From RGIG4097 sp964550635 (lineage in GTDB: Bacteria > Bacillota > Clostridia > Christensenellales > CAG-917): DNA of 64,000 nt. Positions 42,359-50,802 of this stretch are shown piece by piece (the first letter of the stretch is position 1; the number at the start of each line of letters is the position of its first letter). The notes beneath the pieces are model-generated. The model was not told the origin of the DNA. It saw only the letters and a program-made list of their open reading frames with translations, and searched no databases. Both the position numbers and the translations under genes were made by a program. Location of the stretch: NCBI GenBank assembly GCA_964550635.1, contig CAZJZV010000002.1:113151-177150 (forward strand). Direction: 5' to 3'.

Positions 42359-43204
42359 TCAACGTTTGTGCGTTCCGTCGCTCAAAACAGTGAGATTGCA
42401 TTTCGCCTTTTGGAAGGTTACGTTGATTTCTCCGCCGCTCACGTACAACTCTCCGTCTACGCAAAATTGCGTTTTGTCTTTGAGCGTCATCGTGCAGTTT
42501 TGAATGCGCTTGAAAACGATGCACCCGTCCCTTTCTTTTTTCAGTCCGATGAAAAAGACTCTGAAAAAGGGGAAGAAGATTTCTATCTTGCCGATAAGTC
42601 CGTTGTGGCGGGGACTGCGTATTGCGACAAGGTGTCCGCTTTCTTCGTCTTCGCGGTAGTCGCGGTTGAAAGGAAATCCGAAACAACGGGGAGATTTGAT
42701 GAGCATAAGCAGAGTAAATTCACCTTCGTATGTCTTGCCGTCGCAGGTGATTGTCGCTCTCTCTCGGTAGACCTTGTATTCTCTCACCACGTCGAGAAGA
42801 TAGGCAAGGACTCCCAGTTTCTTTTTTAGTCTTTGCTCGACTGCGTAACCGATAGGGGTAAAAGTCCCGGTCGCGAAAACGTAGGTGAAAATCTTGTCGT
42901 TTGCTCTCCCGACTATTGGGTTGTTTTTCGATTTGATTTTCGACTTGCCTTTGTCGTTCAAAGTGCCGCAGGGGTAGTAATAGACGGTCTTTTCGTAATT
43001 GCATAATTTTTGCATAATCGTGGATAAAGTTCCGTCCCCACCGCATACCGCGATTTCGTCGTAGTCTGACAAATCGGGGAGTGCTGACGGCAATTTGACT
43101 TCATCGAAAACCCTATCGTCGCCTATTATTTTTTTCACGGCGGATAGGTCGCATTTTTCAGAATGCCCCGCGTTTTTGTTGAGAATTATCAAGCAGTTTT
43201 TCAT
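42359..43204 (-). CDS. Diacylglycerol kinase family lipid kinase
   Basis: A 281-residue soluble lipid kinase of the DagK/YegS family. It begins with a nucleotide-binding strand NCLIILNKNAGHSEK, the key ATP motif is CGGDGTLSTIMQKL, and YPCGTLNDKGK replaces the usual GTxNDfAr. The second domain is beta-rich and ends CVDGELYVSGGEINVTF. GGAGAAGG precedes the start. It is divergent from pgsA, which suggests a role in phospholipid turnover. Substrate (diacylglycerol or another lipid) is not fixed by sequence. Confidence 0.87.
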   Translation of the reverse strand: MKNCLIILNKNAGHSEKCDLSAVKKIIGDDRVFDEVKLPSALPDLSDYDEIAVCGGDGTLSTIMQKLCNYEKTVYYYPCGTLNDKGKSKIKSKNNPIVGRANDKIFTYVFATGTFTPIGYAVEQRLKKKLGVLAYLLDVVREYKVYRERATITCDGKTYEGEFTLLMLIKSPRCFGFPFNRDYREDEESGHLVAIRSPRHNGLIGKIEIFFPFFRVFFIGLKKERDGCIVFKRIQNCTMTLKDKTQFCVDGELYVSGGEINVTFQKAKCNLTVLSDGTHKR

Positions 43205-43267
43205 ACCTTCTCCAAAATATTCTATTGTTTATTTTGCCCACGCGATACAAAAATATCCCGTGCGCGC

Positions 43268-43296
43268 TTTACACGCTCGCGTATTCGTGCTATAAT
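43268..43296 (+). promoter_or_regulatory. Promoter of pgsA
   Basis: TTTACA (43268-43273), 17-base spacer, TATAAT (43291-43296), 28 bases before the ATG. Confidence 0.75.
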
Positions 43297-43324
43297 CATA
43301 TAAATTTTCTATTGAGGTATATAT

Positions 43325-44077
43325 ATGGCTTTCAAAGGAATGGCTCAAATCAACAAAAAAGACTTGTGGACTATCCCCAACATCATCACCTATTTCCGCA
43401 TACTCTGCATCCCCGTGTATATCGTGCTTATGGCACTTGCGGGAATCCGTGCGGACGTCACCCTTTTGTACGCTGCACTCGGCGTTTTCGTCATCGCGGC
43501 GGCAAGCGACCTTGTTGACGGTTGGATCGCAAGAAAATTCAATATGACTTCGGGTATCGGTATGGTGCTCGATCCCTTGGCGGACAAACTTATGCACGTT
43601 AGCGTATTGTTCTGCCTTTCCCTTTGCACCGGGCTCACCCCCTTGGGCGAAGCGACCACGACTATCGGGGTTGACGGCGGTTGGTATCTCCACTATGCAT
43701 TCGTCATTCTCGTGCTTGCAAAAGAAGGATTTATGGTTTGCCTTGCTCCCTTGGTGATGAAGAGAGGTGCGAAAGTGCAAGCAAACTGGATGGGCAAAGT
43801 TGCATCCGCGACCATCTCGTTCGGCGTGATACTCTGCTTCTTCCATCCTTACGTATATCTCGCGGATTGGGGCATACTTGCGTGGGGCGTTGCGCTCAGC
43901 TACGGCGCACTCTTCGGCTACATAAAGGAAGTCGTGCACCAAATCAAACTCATCGACGCGGGCAAGATGGAAAGAGTCACCGACGAAAGCGTCAAGTATA
44001 CCAATGCGGAAAATACCGTCGTCATCAAAGAGGGCGGAGAAGAAAGCGTCGGCACTTCGACCATAGATCAAGACTAA
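43325..44077 (+). CDS. pgsA: CDP-diacylglycerol-glycerol-3-phosphate 3-phosphatidyltransferase
   Basis: Membrane enzyme that commits CDP-diacylglycerol to phosphatidylglycerol. The CDP-alcohol phosphotransferase motif D-x2-DG-x2-AR-x9-G-x3-D-x3-D is present as DLVDGWIARKF followed by GMVLDPLADK. About five to six membrane helices. At 250 residues it is some 50 longer than Bacillus PgsA, with a charged C-terminal tail after the last helix. Phosphatidylserine synthase-like activity is less likely. Confidence 0.88.
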   Translation: MAFKGMAQINKKDLWTIPNIITYFRILCIPVYIVLMALAGIRADVTLLYAALGVFVIAAASDLVDGWIARKFNMTSGIGMVLDPLADKLMHVSVLFCLSLCTGLTPLGEATTTIGVDGGWYLHYAFVILVLAKEGFMVCLAPLVMKRGAKVQANWMGKVASATISFGVILCFFHPYVYLADWGILAWGVALSYGALFGYIKEVVHQIKLIDAGKMERVTDESVKYTNAENTVVIKEGGEESVGTSTIDQD

Positions 44078-44154
44078 TAAGAGAAAAATTTATCGACTGC
44101 GTGGCTTAGGTCGCGCGGTTTGGACTTTAATATAACCTACGGACAAGGACTAAA

Positions 44155-46794
44155 ATGGAACAAAAAAAACAAATCGAAATGGAAAAAACTTACAATCCCG
44201 AATTTGAGAAACGTATATACGAATTCTGGATGAGAAACAAATGCTTCGAGGCGCATGCTAACCCCGAAAAAGAACCGTTCACAATTATGATGCCCCCGCC
44301 TAACATCACGGGACAACTCCATATGGGACACGCTCTCGACCAAACCGTGCAAGATATTCTCACTCGTTTCAAACGTATGTGCGGATACGAAGCGCTTTGG
44401 CTTCCCGGCACCGACCACGCGTCTATCGCGACCGAAGTCAAAATCGTCGAAAAGATGAAGAACGAAGAAGGCTTGACGAAAGCGGACGTGGGTAGGGACG
44501 GGTTCCTTGAACGCGCTTGGGCGTGGAAAGAGCAGTACGGCGGAAGAATCGTCGAACAACTCAAACGTCTCGGCTCGTCTTGCGACTGGTCGAAAGAGGC
44601 GTTCACTATGGACGATAATCTCTCTGCGGCGGTTCGCGAAGCATTCGTCAGATATTACGAAAAAGGACTCATCTACCGCGCAGACAGAATCATCAACTGG
44701 TGCCCCCATTGCAAAACTGCAATCTCGGACGCTGAAGTCGAATATAAAGAACAACAATCGAACCTTTGGTATTATCGTTATCCCGTCGTCGGCGAGGACG
44801 ATTATATCACCATTGCCACCACTCGTCCCGAAACTATGCTCGGTGATACCGCGGTCGCGGTCAACCCCAAAGACGAGAAAATGGCGAAATTCGTCGGCAA
44901 AATGCTCAAGTTGCCGTTGACGGACAGGATTATCCCCGTCGTTGCGGACGACTATTGCGAAATCGGTTTCGGTACGGGCGCGGTCAAGATCACTCCCGCA
45001 CACGACCCCAACGACTTTGAACTCGGACTCAGACACAATCTCCCCGTCATCAGAGTCATCGACGACGAAGGCAAGATGAACGAAAACGCAGGCAAATATC
45101 AAGGACTTGACAGACTCGAATGCCGTAAGGCAGTCGTCGAAGACCTTGACAAACTCGGCTTGCTCGAAAAGATCGAACCGTACGCGCACAACGTCGGCGA
45201 ATGCTATCGTTGCGGTGAAACCGTCGAAGCAATCGTGTCGAAGCAATGGTTCGTCAAGATGAAAACCCTTGCAGAACCCGCTATCAAGGCGGTCAAAACA
45301 AAGAAGACGGAATTCGTGCCTAAACGCTTTGAGAAAATCTACTTCAACTGGATGGAGAATATCAAAGATTGGTGTATCTCTCGTCAACTTTGGTGGGGAC
45401 ATCGTATTCCCGCTTACTACTGCGAGGACTGCGGTGAAATGGTGGTTGCGAAGACCGCTCCCGAAACTTGTCCCAAATGCGGTGGAAATCACTTCCATCA
45501 AGACGAAGACGTGCTCGACACTTGGTTCAGCTCTGCGCTTTGGCCGTTTAGCACTCTCGGTTATCCCAAAAAGACGAAAAACCTTAAATACTTCTATCCG
45601 ACTAGCGTTCTCGTGACTGCATACGATATTATCTTCTTCTGGGTCGCAAGAATGATGTTCAGCGGTATCGAATTTATGGGCGAAGTGCCTTTCAACGAAG
45701 TGTTGATACACGGTATCGTGCGCGACAGTCAGGGTAGAAAGATGTCGAAATCTCTCGGCAACGGTATCGATCCTTTGCTTATCATCGACAAGTACGGCGC
45801 GGACGCACTCCGTTTCTCCCTTGCATCCGGTATCGCACCGGGTAGCGACACTCGCTATACCGACGCAAAGACCGAAAGCGCAAGAAACTTCATCAACAAA
45901 CTTTGGAACGCATCTCGTTTCGTGCTTATGAACATAAATCCCGACGACGACCTGACTTTCCCGTCGAGATTGAACGATGCGGACAAGTGGATTCTCACCC
46001 GCCTAAACGACGTCGTGAAAGAAGTCACGATAAATCTCAACAAGTACGAAATCGGTATGGCGGCGGCACGTCTTTACGACTTCACTTGGACGGAATTCTG
46101 CGATTGGTATATCGAGATGAGCAAACCTTTGCTTTACAGCAAGGACAAGAAAGAACACAATCACGCGATTGCGATGCTCGTCTACACGCTCACGCAAATT
46201 CTCAAACTCCTGCATCCTTTCATTCCGTTTATCACCGAAGAAATCTATTCGAAGTATGCGGAGAAGGGCGACATCCTTATGATGAGCGACTGGCCGACCT
46301 ACAACAAGAAATTCTCCTATCGCAAGGAAGAGAAGAACTTTGAAGGGCTCCGCGAACTCATCGTCGCAATCAGAAATACGCGTGCGGAAATGAACGTTTC
46401 TCCCGCAAAGAAACTCACCGCATACGTGATTGCAAAGGACGTCAACTTCATGAAGAAGTCCGCGGTATACCTTGAAAAACTCGCGGGTATTGAAAAGGTA
46501 TCATTCATCGCAGACAAGAGTGAAGTGACTGAAAAGATCACCGCAGTCGTGACTCACGATGCGGAAGTGCTTATCCCCTTGGGCGACCTCATCGACTTCG
46601 CAAAAGAAAGAGAGAGAATCGAAAAGGAAATCGCGCAGGCGGATCAAGAAATCAATAAGGCTAACGGTCTTTTGAATAATGTCGGATTCACCTCCAAAGC
46701 ACCCCAAAAACTCATCGACAACGAGAAAGAAAAACTCGCAAAGGCTCTCGAAAAGAAAGAGAAACTCCTTGAAAAACTCTCGATGCTCGATTAG
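44155..46794 (+). CDS. valS: Valyl-tRNA synthetase
   Basis: Class Ia synthetase of 879 residues. The HIGH motif is in PPNITGQLHMGHALD and KMSKS in GRKMSKSLGNGIDP. The editing (CP1) domain has TTRPETMLGDTAVAVNP and the later GTGAVKITPAHDPND. A C-terminal coiled coil of about 60 residues (AKERERIEKEIAQADQEIN and on) is typical of ValS. No T-box was recognised in the 77 bases upstream. Confidence 0.98.
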   Translation: MEQKKQIEMEKTYNPEFEKRIYEFWMRNKCFEAHANPEKEPFTIMMPPPNITGQLHMGHALDQTVQDILTRFKRMCGYEALWLPGTDHASIATEVKIVEKMKNEEGLTKADVGRDGFLERAWAWKEQYGGRIVEQLKRLGSSCDWSKEAFTMDDNLSAAVREAFVRYYEKGLIYRADRIINWCPHCKTAISDAEVEYKEQQSNLWYYRYPVVGEDDYITIATTRPETMLGDTAVAVNPKDEKMAKFVGKMLKLPLTDRIIPVVADDYCEIGFGTGAVKITPAHDPNDFELGLRHNLPVIRVIDDEGKMNENAGKYQGLDRLECRKAVVEDLDKLGLLEKIEPYAHNVGECYRCGETVEAIVSKQWFVKMKTLAEPAIKAVKTKKTEFVPKRFEKIYFNWMENIKDWCISRQLWWGHRIPAYYCEDCGEMVVAKTAPETCPKCGGNHFHQDEDVLDTWFSSALWPFSTLGYPKKTKNLKYFYPTSVLVTAYDIIFFWVARMMFSGIEFMGEVPFNEVLIHGIVRDSQGRKMSKSLGNGIDPLLIIDKYGADALRFSLASGIAPGSDTRYTDAKTESARNFINKLWNASRFVLMNINPDDDLTFPSRLNDADKWILTRLNDVVKEVTINLNKYEIGMAAARLYDFTWTEFCDWYIEMSKPLLYSKDKKEHNHAIAMLVYTLTQILKLLHPFIPFITEEIYSKYAEKGDILMMSDWPTYNKKFSYRKEEKNFEGLRELIVAIRNTRAEMNVSPAKKLTAYVIAKDVNFMKKSAVYLEKLAGIEKVSFIADKSEVTEKITAVVTHDAEVLIPLGDLIDFAKERERIEKEIAQADQEINKANGLLNNVGFTSKAPQKLIDNEKEKLAKALEKKEKLLEKLSMLD

Positions 46795-46805
46795 TCGGAG
46801 ATAAG

Positions 46806-47657
46806 ATGAAATATATCAAACAAACTTACTGCTACTACTTCGACAAATGCCCGTACCTGTGGTTGATAACCGTGGTGCCGTCTTTGTTGTTGGCGTTTGC
46901 GCTCGCGCCGTCGGATGCGTTGTATTATCTCTTGCAATACGACAATCTGACGACGACTTCATTCGGCGACTTCTACATGGCTATGCACCCGATACCTTTC
47001 TCGTTCTTCTGGGTTGGGTTTATCGGGCTTGCGCTCATGGTGTTTTCGGTGGCGATTTTGTTCGGCACGATTGACCGCCATATGAGAATAGGGGAGTTCA
47101 CGGTATCATTCAGGCGCGCGAAAACTCGTCTGAATTACAACGTGCTCACTTCTCTCAAATTCACGCTTGCGACGACGGTCATCGTAGAACTTGGCAACCT
47201 TGCTATCACGATTGCCTACTACGCCTACGCAATGATTATCGGGGAAGGAGTGGCGTGGCTCGTGTTGTCCACGATAACAATGTGCCTGTTCGGTTATTTG
47301 GGGCTCACAATGCTCGGCGCAATAATGTTGTGGTCGCCTTTCATGCTCCACACCGGACTCAAAACTTCCGAAGCGTTCAAGATGGGTTGGCGACAGATGA
47401 GCGGTAAGACAAAATATGCGGTTGCGGTGATGATTTCGGGGATACTTCCGTTTCTCGTCGCAATGCTACTCACCGGACTTTTCAACACTGGTGAAATCGT
47501 CAGAGTGGTGCTTGACGGCGTGATGTTCACGGTGGTCATACCCCTTTATATGTCCATGTCCTACGTTGTATTCTACGACGTGACGGGCACCGAAAGAATG
47601 GACCTTGAAACGCAAAACATTTGGTCGAAGCGTTTCTTCAACAAGAAGTCGAAATGA
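46806..47657 (+). CDS. Multi-pass membrane protein, function unknown
   Basis: A 283-residue protein with about six hydrophobic segments. It starts 11 bases after valS, so is probably on its transcript. Aromatic-rich N-terminus (YIKQTYCYYFDKCPYLW). The helices are broken by short basic loops, and the region KTSEAFKMGWRQMSGKTKY resembles the amphipathic loop seen in YesL- or DUF975-like membrane proteins. It is first in a run of four membrane-linked genes up to 50656. No family assigned. Confidence 0.7.
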   Translation: MKYIKQTYCYYFDKCPYLWLITVVPSLLLAFALAPSDALYYLLQYDNLTTTSFGDFYMAMHPIPFSFFWVGFIGLALMVFSVAILFGTIDRHMRIGEFTVSFRRAKTRLNYNVLTSLKFTLATTVIVELGNLAITIAYYAYAMIIGEGVAWLVLSTITMCLFGYLGLTMLGAIMLWSPFMLHTGLKTSEAFKMGWRQMSGKTKYAVAVMISGILPFLVAMLLTGLFNTGEIVRVVLDGVMFTVVIPLYMSMSYVVFYDVTGTERMDLETQNIWSKRFFNKKSK

Positions 47658-47714
47658 CGGAATAAGCAGTTTATATCCGTGTTTTTGCAACTTAACGCGG
47701 ATTTGTGAGGAAAT

Positions 47715-48734
47715 ATGGAATTCAAACATTCTGCCTCGATATTGTTCAGCAATATGGGGTACATACTCAAAATACTCATCTGGGTTTTCATTGCGGTGTT
47801 CATCACCGTCGGTATCGGCACGGCTATCATCACTCCTATCGGTGAGGCGATAACCGCAAAAACGGACGTCAGTGAAGAACTTGTTTTCATCAAAGACACC
47901 ACCGAGAATTTCTTGCACGAAGGCAACGGAATTTACGATTTCATTTTGCAATTGAAAGACGGCATAGTCGGGCTTATAGATGCGCTTGCGACTCACACTT
48001 CCGCTTTCGTAGGCTTGATTTTCGCACTCATTTTCTTGTACCTTTTGTACGAGTTTATCATCGGACTCAGTTTCTATCCCGTCGCATACGTCGTGGATAA
48101 CCTTATGTCCAGCAACACCCGCTACGGCTTTTCTTCCGCTATGGCGGCAAACTTCAAAAAGACGTGCAAATATTCCCTTTGCAAAATGCTCGTCTGCATT
48201 CCTATCGACGCAGTGATTTTGGGGATTATGATAGGGATGGGCTACGGCTTGTTCCTTGCGATCAATATGTTCGCACTTCCTTTGATTCTCATTCTCGGCT
48301 TGCTCCTTTGCACGTTGAGAACAACTTTGTTTTCGGGTTGGTTGCCGAGACTTTTGCACCATCCCGAAGAGGGTATCTACACCGCGTTTTCGAGAAGTCT
48401 GACTTCGGTCAAACGCAACTTCAAAGGTATGTTCAAGGGCATTATCATCACCTATTCCATTGCCTATTGTTGTATGGCGGGATTCACCATTCCGACTTTC
48501 GGAGTCATCAATCTCGTCATCCCGTCCCTTTACTACTTCTTGCTCCGCACGATCGAACTCGTTGGCTACTACAAGCAAAACAGTATGCGTTTCTACGTCG
48601 ATTCGACCAACGTCATCAACACCGTCGAATACGGCTACAGAACAGATAATCAAGAATCCGCAGACGAGAGCAATATGGTTGAAATCGAAAACGATTACGA
48701 CACCGACAATTCCGAGGTGAACGATGAAGAATAA
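47715..48734 (+). CDS. Multi-pass membrane protein, function unknown
   Basis: A 339-residue protein with about six membrane segments and a 50-residue acidic cytoplasmic tail (DNQESADESNMVEIENDYD). Its loop AFSRSLTSVKRNFKGMFKG parallels the basic amphipathic loop of the preceding protein, so the two may be distant paralogues. GAGGAA precedes the ATG. The last 11 bases overlap the next gene. Confidence 0.7.
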   Translation: MEFKHSASILFSNMGYILKILIWVFIAVFITVGIGTAIITPIGEAITAKTDVSEELVFIKDTTENFLHEGNGIYDFILQLKDGIVGLIDALATHTSAFVGLIFALIFLYLLYEFIIGLSFYPVAYVVDNLMSSNTRYGFSSAMAANFKKTCKYSLCKMLVCIPIDAVILGIMIGMGYGLFLAINMFALPLILILGLLLCTLRTTLFSGWLPRLLHHPEEGIYTAFSRSLTSVKRNFKGMFKGIIITYSIAYCCMAGFTIPTFGVINLVIPSLYYFLLRTIELVGYYKQNSMRFYVDSTNVINTVEYGYRTDNQESADESNMVEIENDYDTDNSEVNDEE

Positions 48735-49203
48735 GGACAACGTGGTTTTCGGCTCGTATATGTACTTCGGCGGGGTGTTGACCGCATTTCTCGTCGTGGG
48801 TATGCTTGCAAGCATCGCGCTTATCGTTATGGATATAGTCCTGCTCGCAGGGGAGAACAAAACTTCAAGCCCAATCATCGTGGGCGTATCTCTCGGCGCG
48901 GCGGCTATCATTCTCGTTGCGGTGTTGACGGTGCTCATCAACAGTCGCTACGTCTTCACCGACGATACGATTGTGGTCAAAACTTTCATCTTTACGGACA
49001 GAGTGAAATTCGCAGACGTCGACGGTATCAAACAAGACGAAAAGGACGGCACGATTTATGTGCATGCAACTCCCGACAACAGACCGCCCGTCGTATTCAG
49101 ACTCAATCTACCCGAAAAAAGCATTGAAAAGGCAAAGGAAGTCTTGCTTGAAAAGTGCAACGTAGGTATCGACACTTTCAAGATTGAAAAAAAGAAGAAG
49201 TGA
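48724..49203 (+). CDS. Small membrane protein with PH-like cytoplasmic domain
   Basis: A 159-residue protein with two N-terminal membrane helices (about 12-35 and 50-72). A beta-rich domain beginning SRYVFTDDTIVVKTFIFTDR follows, of the bacterial PH-domain kind. The start overlaps the previous gene by 11 bases, and the next gene follows directly. Possibly a subunit of a membrane complex with the two upstream proteins; inference only. Confidence 0.65.
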   Translation: MKNKDNVVFGSYMYFGGVLTAFLVVGMLASIALIVMDIVLLAGENKTSSPIIVGVSLGAAAIILVAVLTVLINSRYVFTDDTIVVKTFIFTDRVKFADVDGIKQDEKDGTIYVHATPDNRPPVVFRLNLPEKSIEKAKEVLLEKCNVGIDTFKIEKKKK

Positions 49204-49204
49204 T

Positions 49205-50656
49205 ATGAAATTCCAAAAATTCGACGACAAAGCAAAATCGCGACTTGTGATTTATCTCAAAGGGAAAAATCTCATTGGTAGCGGTTTTTCTTATTATAGT
49301 TTTCTTATTTGGTTTCCCGACCTCGAATACGTAGAAGAAGACGACGTTTTCTATATGCGCGCGACTTTGCACGACGACGAAGTATACTACTGGAAACCGC
49401 TTGTGAAAGAAGGGGACGATAGGAATTTTACTACGTTATATAAGAATTTGCCCGACGACGCTTGCTTTGCGTTTTTGACAAAGGAAGACGCCGCCATGCT
49501 CCCCGAAACCGACTATGCGATTTCGACTGATAGAGATTGGTCGGAGTATATCTACAAGAGTGAAGATTTCATTTCACTGATTGGAAAACGCTACCACGCA
49601 AAACGCAATCATATATCGAAATTTTCATCCCGCTACAAAGTGGAAATGAAAAAGTATTCGGCGGATGACAAGCCCGCACTCACCGCATTTGAAAAGCGTT
49701 GGTACGACCTGCATCCCTTTGAGGGTGGTTACGACGAGAGCGCTAAAGAAGAGATGAGAATTGTTGAAGACTGGTACGAAGCGGCACTGAAAGGTGAACT
49801 TGTTTGCGACGTTTTGTACGCAGACGGAAATCTTGTCGGGGTGAGTATCGGCGAGATTATGCCGTCGGGTAATGCGGTGGTTATGTATGAAAAAGCGGAT
49901 ATCGAATATGACGGTGTGTATAGCTATTTGGCGCATGCGTTTGCTGAGAGAAATTTCGGGAATTGCACCTACATAAACCGTCAGGAAGATATGGGACTAG
50001 AAGGACTTCGCAAATCAAAACTTTCCTACTATCCCGAGTTTATGCTTGACAAATACATCGCTAAACGTGCGTTTCGTGCAAATCTTGACGGAAGTTTGCC
50101 AAAGTCAATGACCGCTCCGCACGCGGACAAATTCCCCGACGTCTACTACACGAGAAAGATGACTCTCGACGATTTCGACCTTGCGTATTCTTTCTACAAA
50201 AACGGTATAGCGGGACTTGAAGACAAAAAGTTTTTCATGAACTATAAACCCGAAGAACTCAAAGGAGTGTTGTCTGACGGATATATGCTCGGTGTGTTCG
50301 ACGGTGATAAACTCATCAGTCTTTGTGCGGTCGACCTTGACAAGACCTACGGCAATATGCTCGCGGAAATCTGCTGGGACGCGGGCGGTGCGCAATATTA
50401 CGAACTGTCGGGAATTATGACGGACGAAGAATATCGGGGCAGGGGCGTGAGTCACTTTTTGACTTTGCAAATTCTTGACTACGCGCGCACCTATCTTGCG
50501 CCTTGCGTGCTTTGTGCGGTCGTTCAATTCGACAACGTACCTTCCCTTGAAAACCTGAAAAATTCGGTTTTGTCGAGAGCGGAAGAAAGGCATATCGGGA
50601 ATACGATTTCAAATATCTCACCCTGCGTTTTGATTGACCGACGGAAAGCAAAATAG
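49205..50656 (+). CDS. DUF2156-GNAT two-domain protein
   Basis: A 483-residue fusion. The N-terminal 290 residues match DUF2156, the acyltransferase-type domain also found at the C-terminus of MprF lysyl-phosphatidylglycerol synthases, with RYHAKRNHISKFSSRY and YINRQEDMGLEGLRKSKLSY. The C-terminal 180 residues are a GNAT acetyltransferase with the acetyl-CoA site IMTDEEYRGRGVSHFLTLQI. No membrane helix, so it lacks the MprF flippase. An aminoacyl- or acetyl-transfer to a lipid or wall component is plausible. ATG 49205 is chosen over the upstream TTG. Confidence 0.8.
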   Translation: MKFQKFDDKAKSRLVIYLKGKNLIGSGFSYYSFLIWFPDLEYVEEDDVFYMRATLHDDEVYYWKPLVKEGDDRNFTTLYKNLPDDACFAFLTKEDAAMLPETDYAISTDRDWSEYIYKSEDFISLIGKRYHAKRNHISKFSSRYKVEMKKYSADDKPALTAFEKRWYDLHPFEGGYDESAKEEMRIVEDWYEAALKGELVCDVLYADGNLVGVSIGEIMPSGNAVVMYEKADIEYDGVYSYLAHAFAERNFGNCTYINRQEDMGLEGLRKSKLSYYPEFMLDKYIAKRAFRANLDGSLPKSMTAPHADKFPDVYYTRKMTLDDFDLAYSFYKNGIAGLEDKKFFMNYKPEELKGVLSDGYMLGVFDGDKLISLCAVDLDKTYGNMLAEICWDAGGAQYYELSGIMTDEEYRGRGVSHFLTLQILDYARTYLAPCVLCAVVQFDNVPSLENLKNSVLSRAEERHIGNTISNISPCVLIDRRKAK

Positions 50657-50723
50657 CACTCGTGAGCAAAAGACAAGGTTATTCAACGGTTTTTCCACTG
50701 TTTTCAGTGAAAAAAATCACTTT

Positions 50724-50751
50724 AGGCAAGTAAATCGCTTGCCTTTTTTAT
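50724..50751 (+). terminator. Terminator after the DUF2156-GNAT gene
   Basis: AGGCAAG / CTTGCCT stem with a seven-base loop and a run of T. It directly precedes the -35 of the next promoter. Confidence 0.88.
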
Positions 50752-50780
50752 TTGACTAATGCGCGTATGCGCGTTATAAT
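50752..50780 (+). promoter_or_regulatory. Promoter of the aconitase-family gene
   Basis: TTGACT (50752-50757), 17-base spacer, TATAAT (50775-50780), 22 bases before the ATG. GCGCGTATGCGCG forms a short palindrome in the spacer. Confidence 0.85.
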
Positions 50781-50802
50781 CGTTCTATAAAGAGAGGTAT
50801 AT

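Noticed and set aside
42248..42829. 193-codon + strand ORF in the spacer and over the lipid kinase gene
   Set aside because: Driven by GT bias and antisense reading of the kinase; no ribosome site and no recognisable domain.
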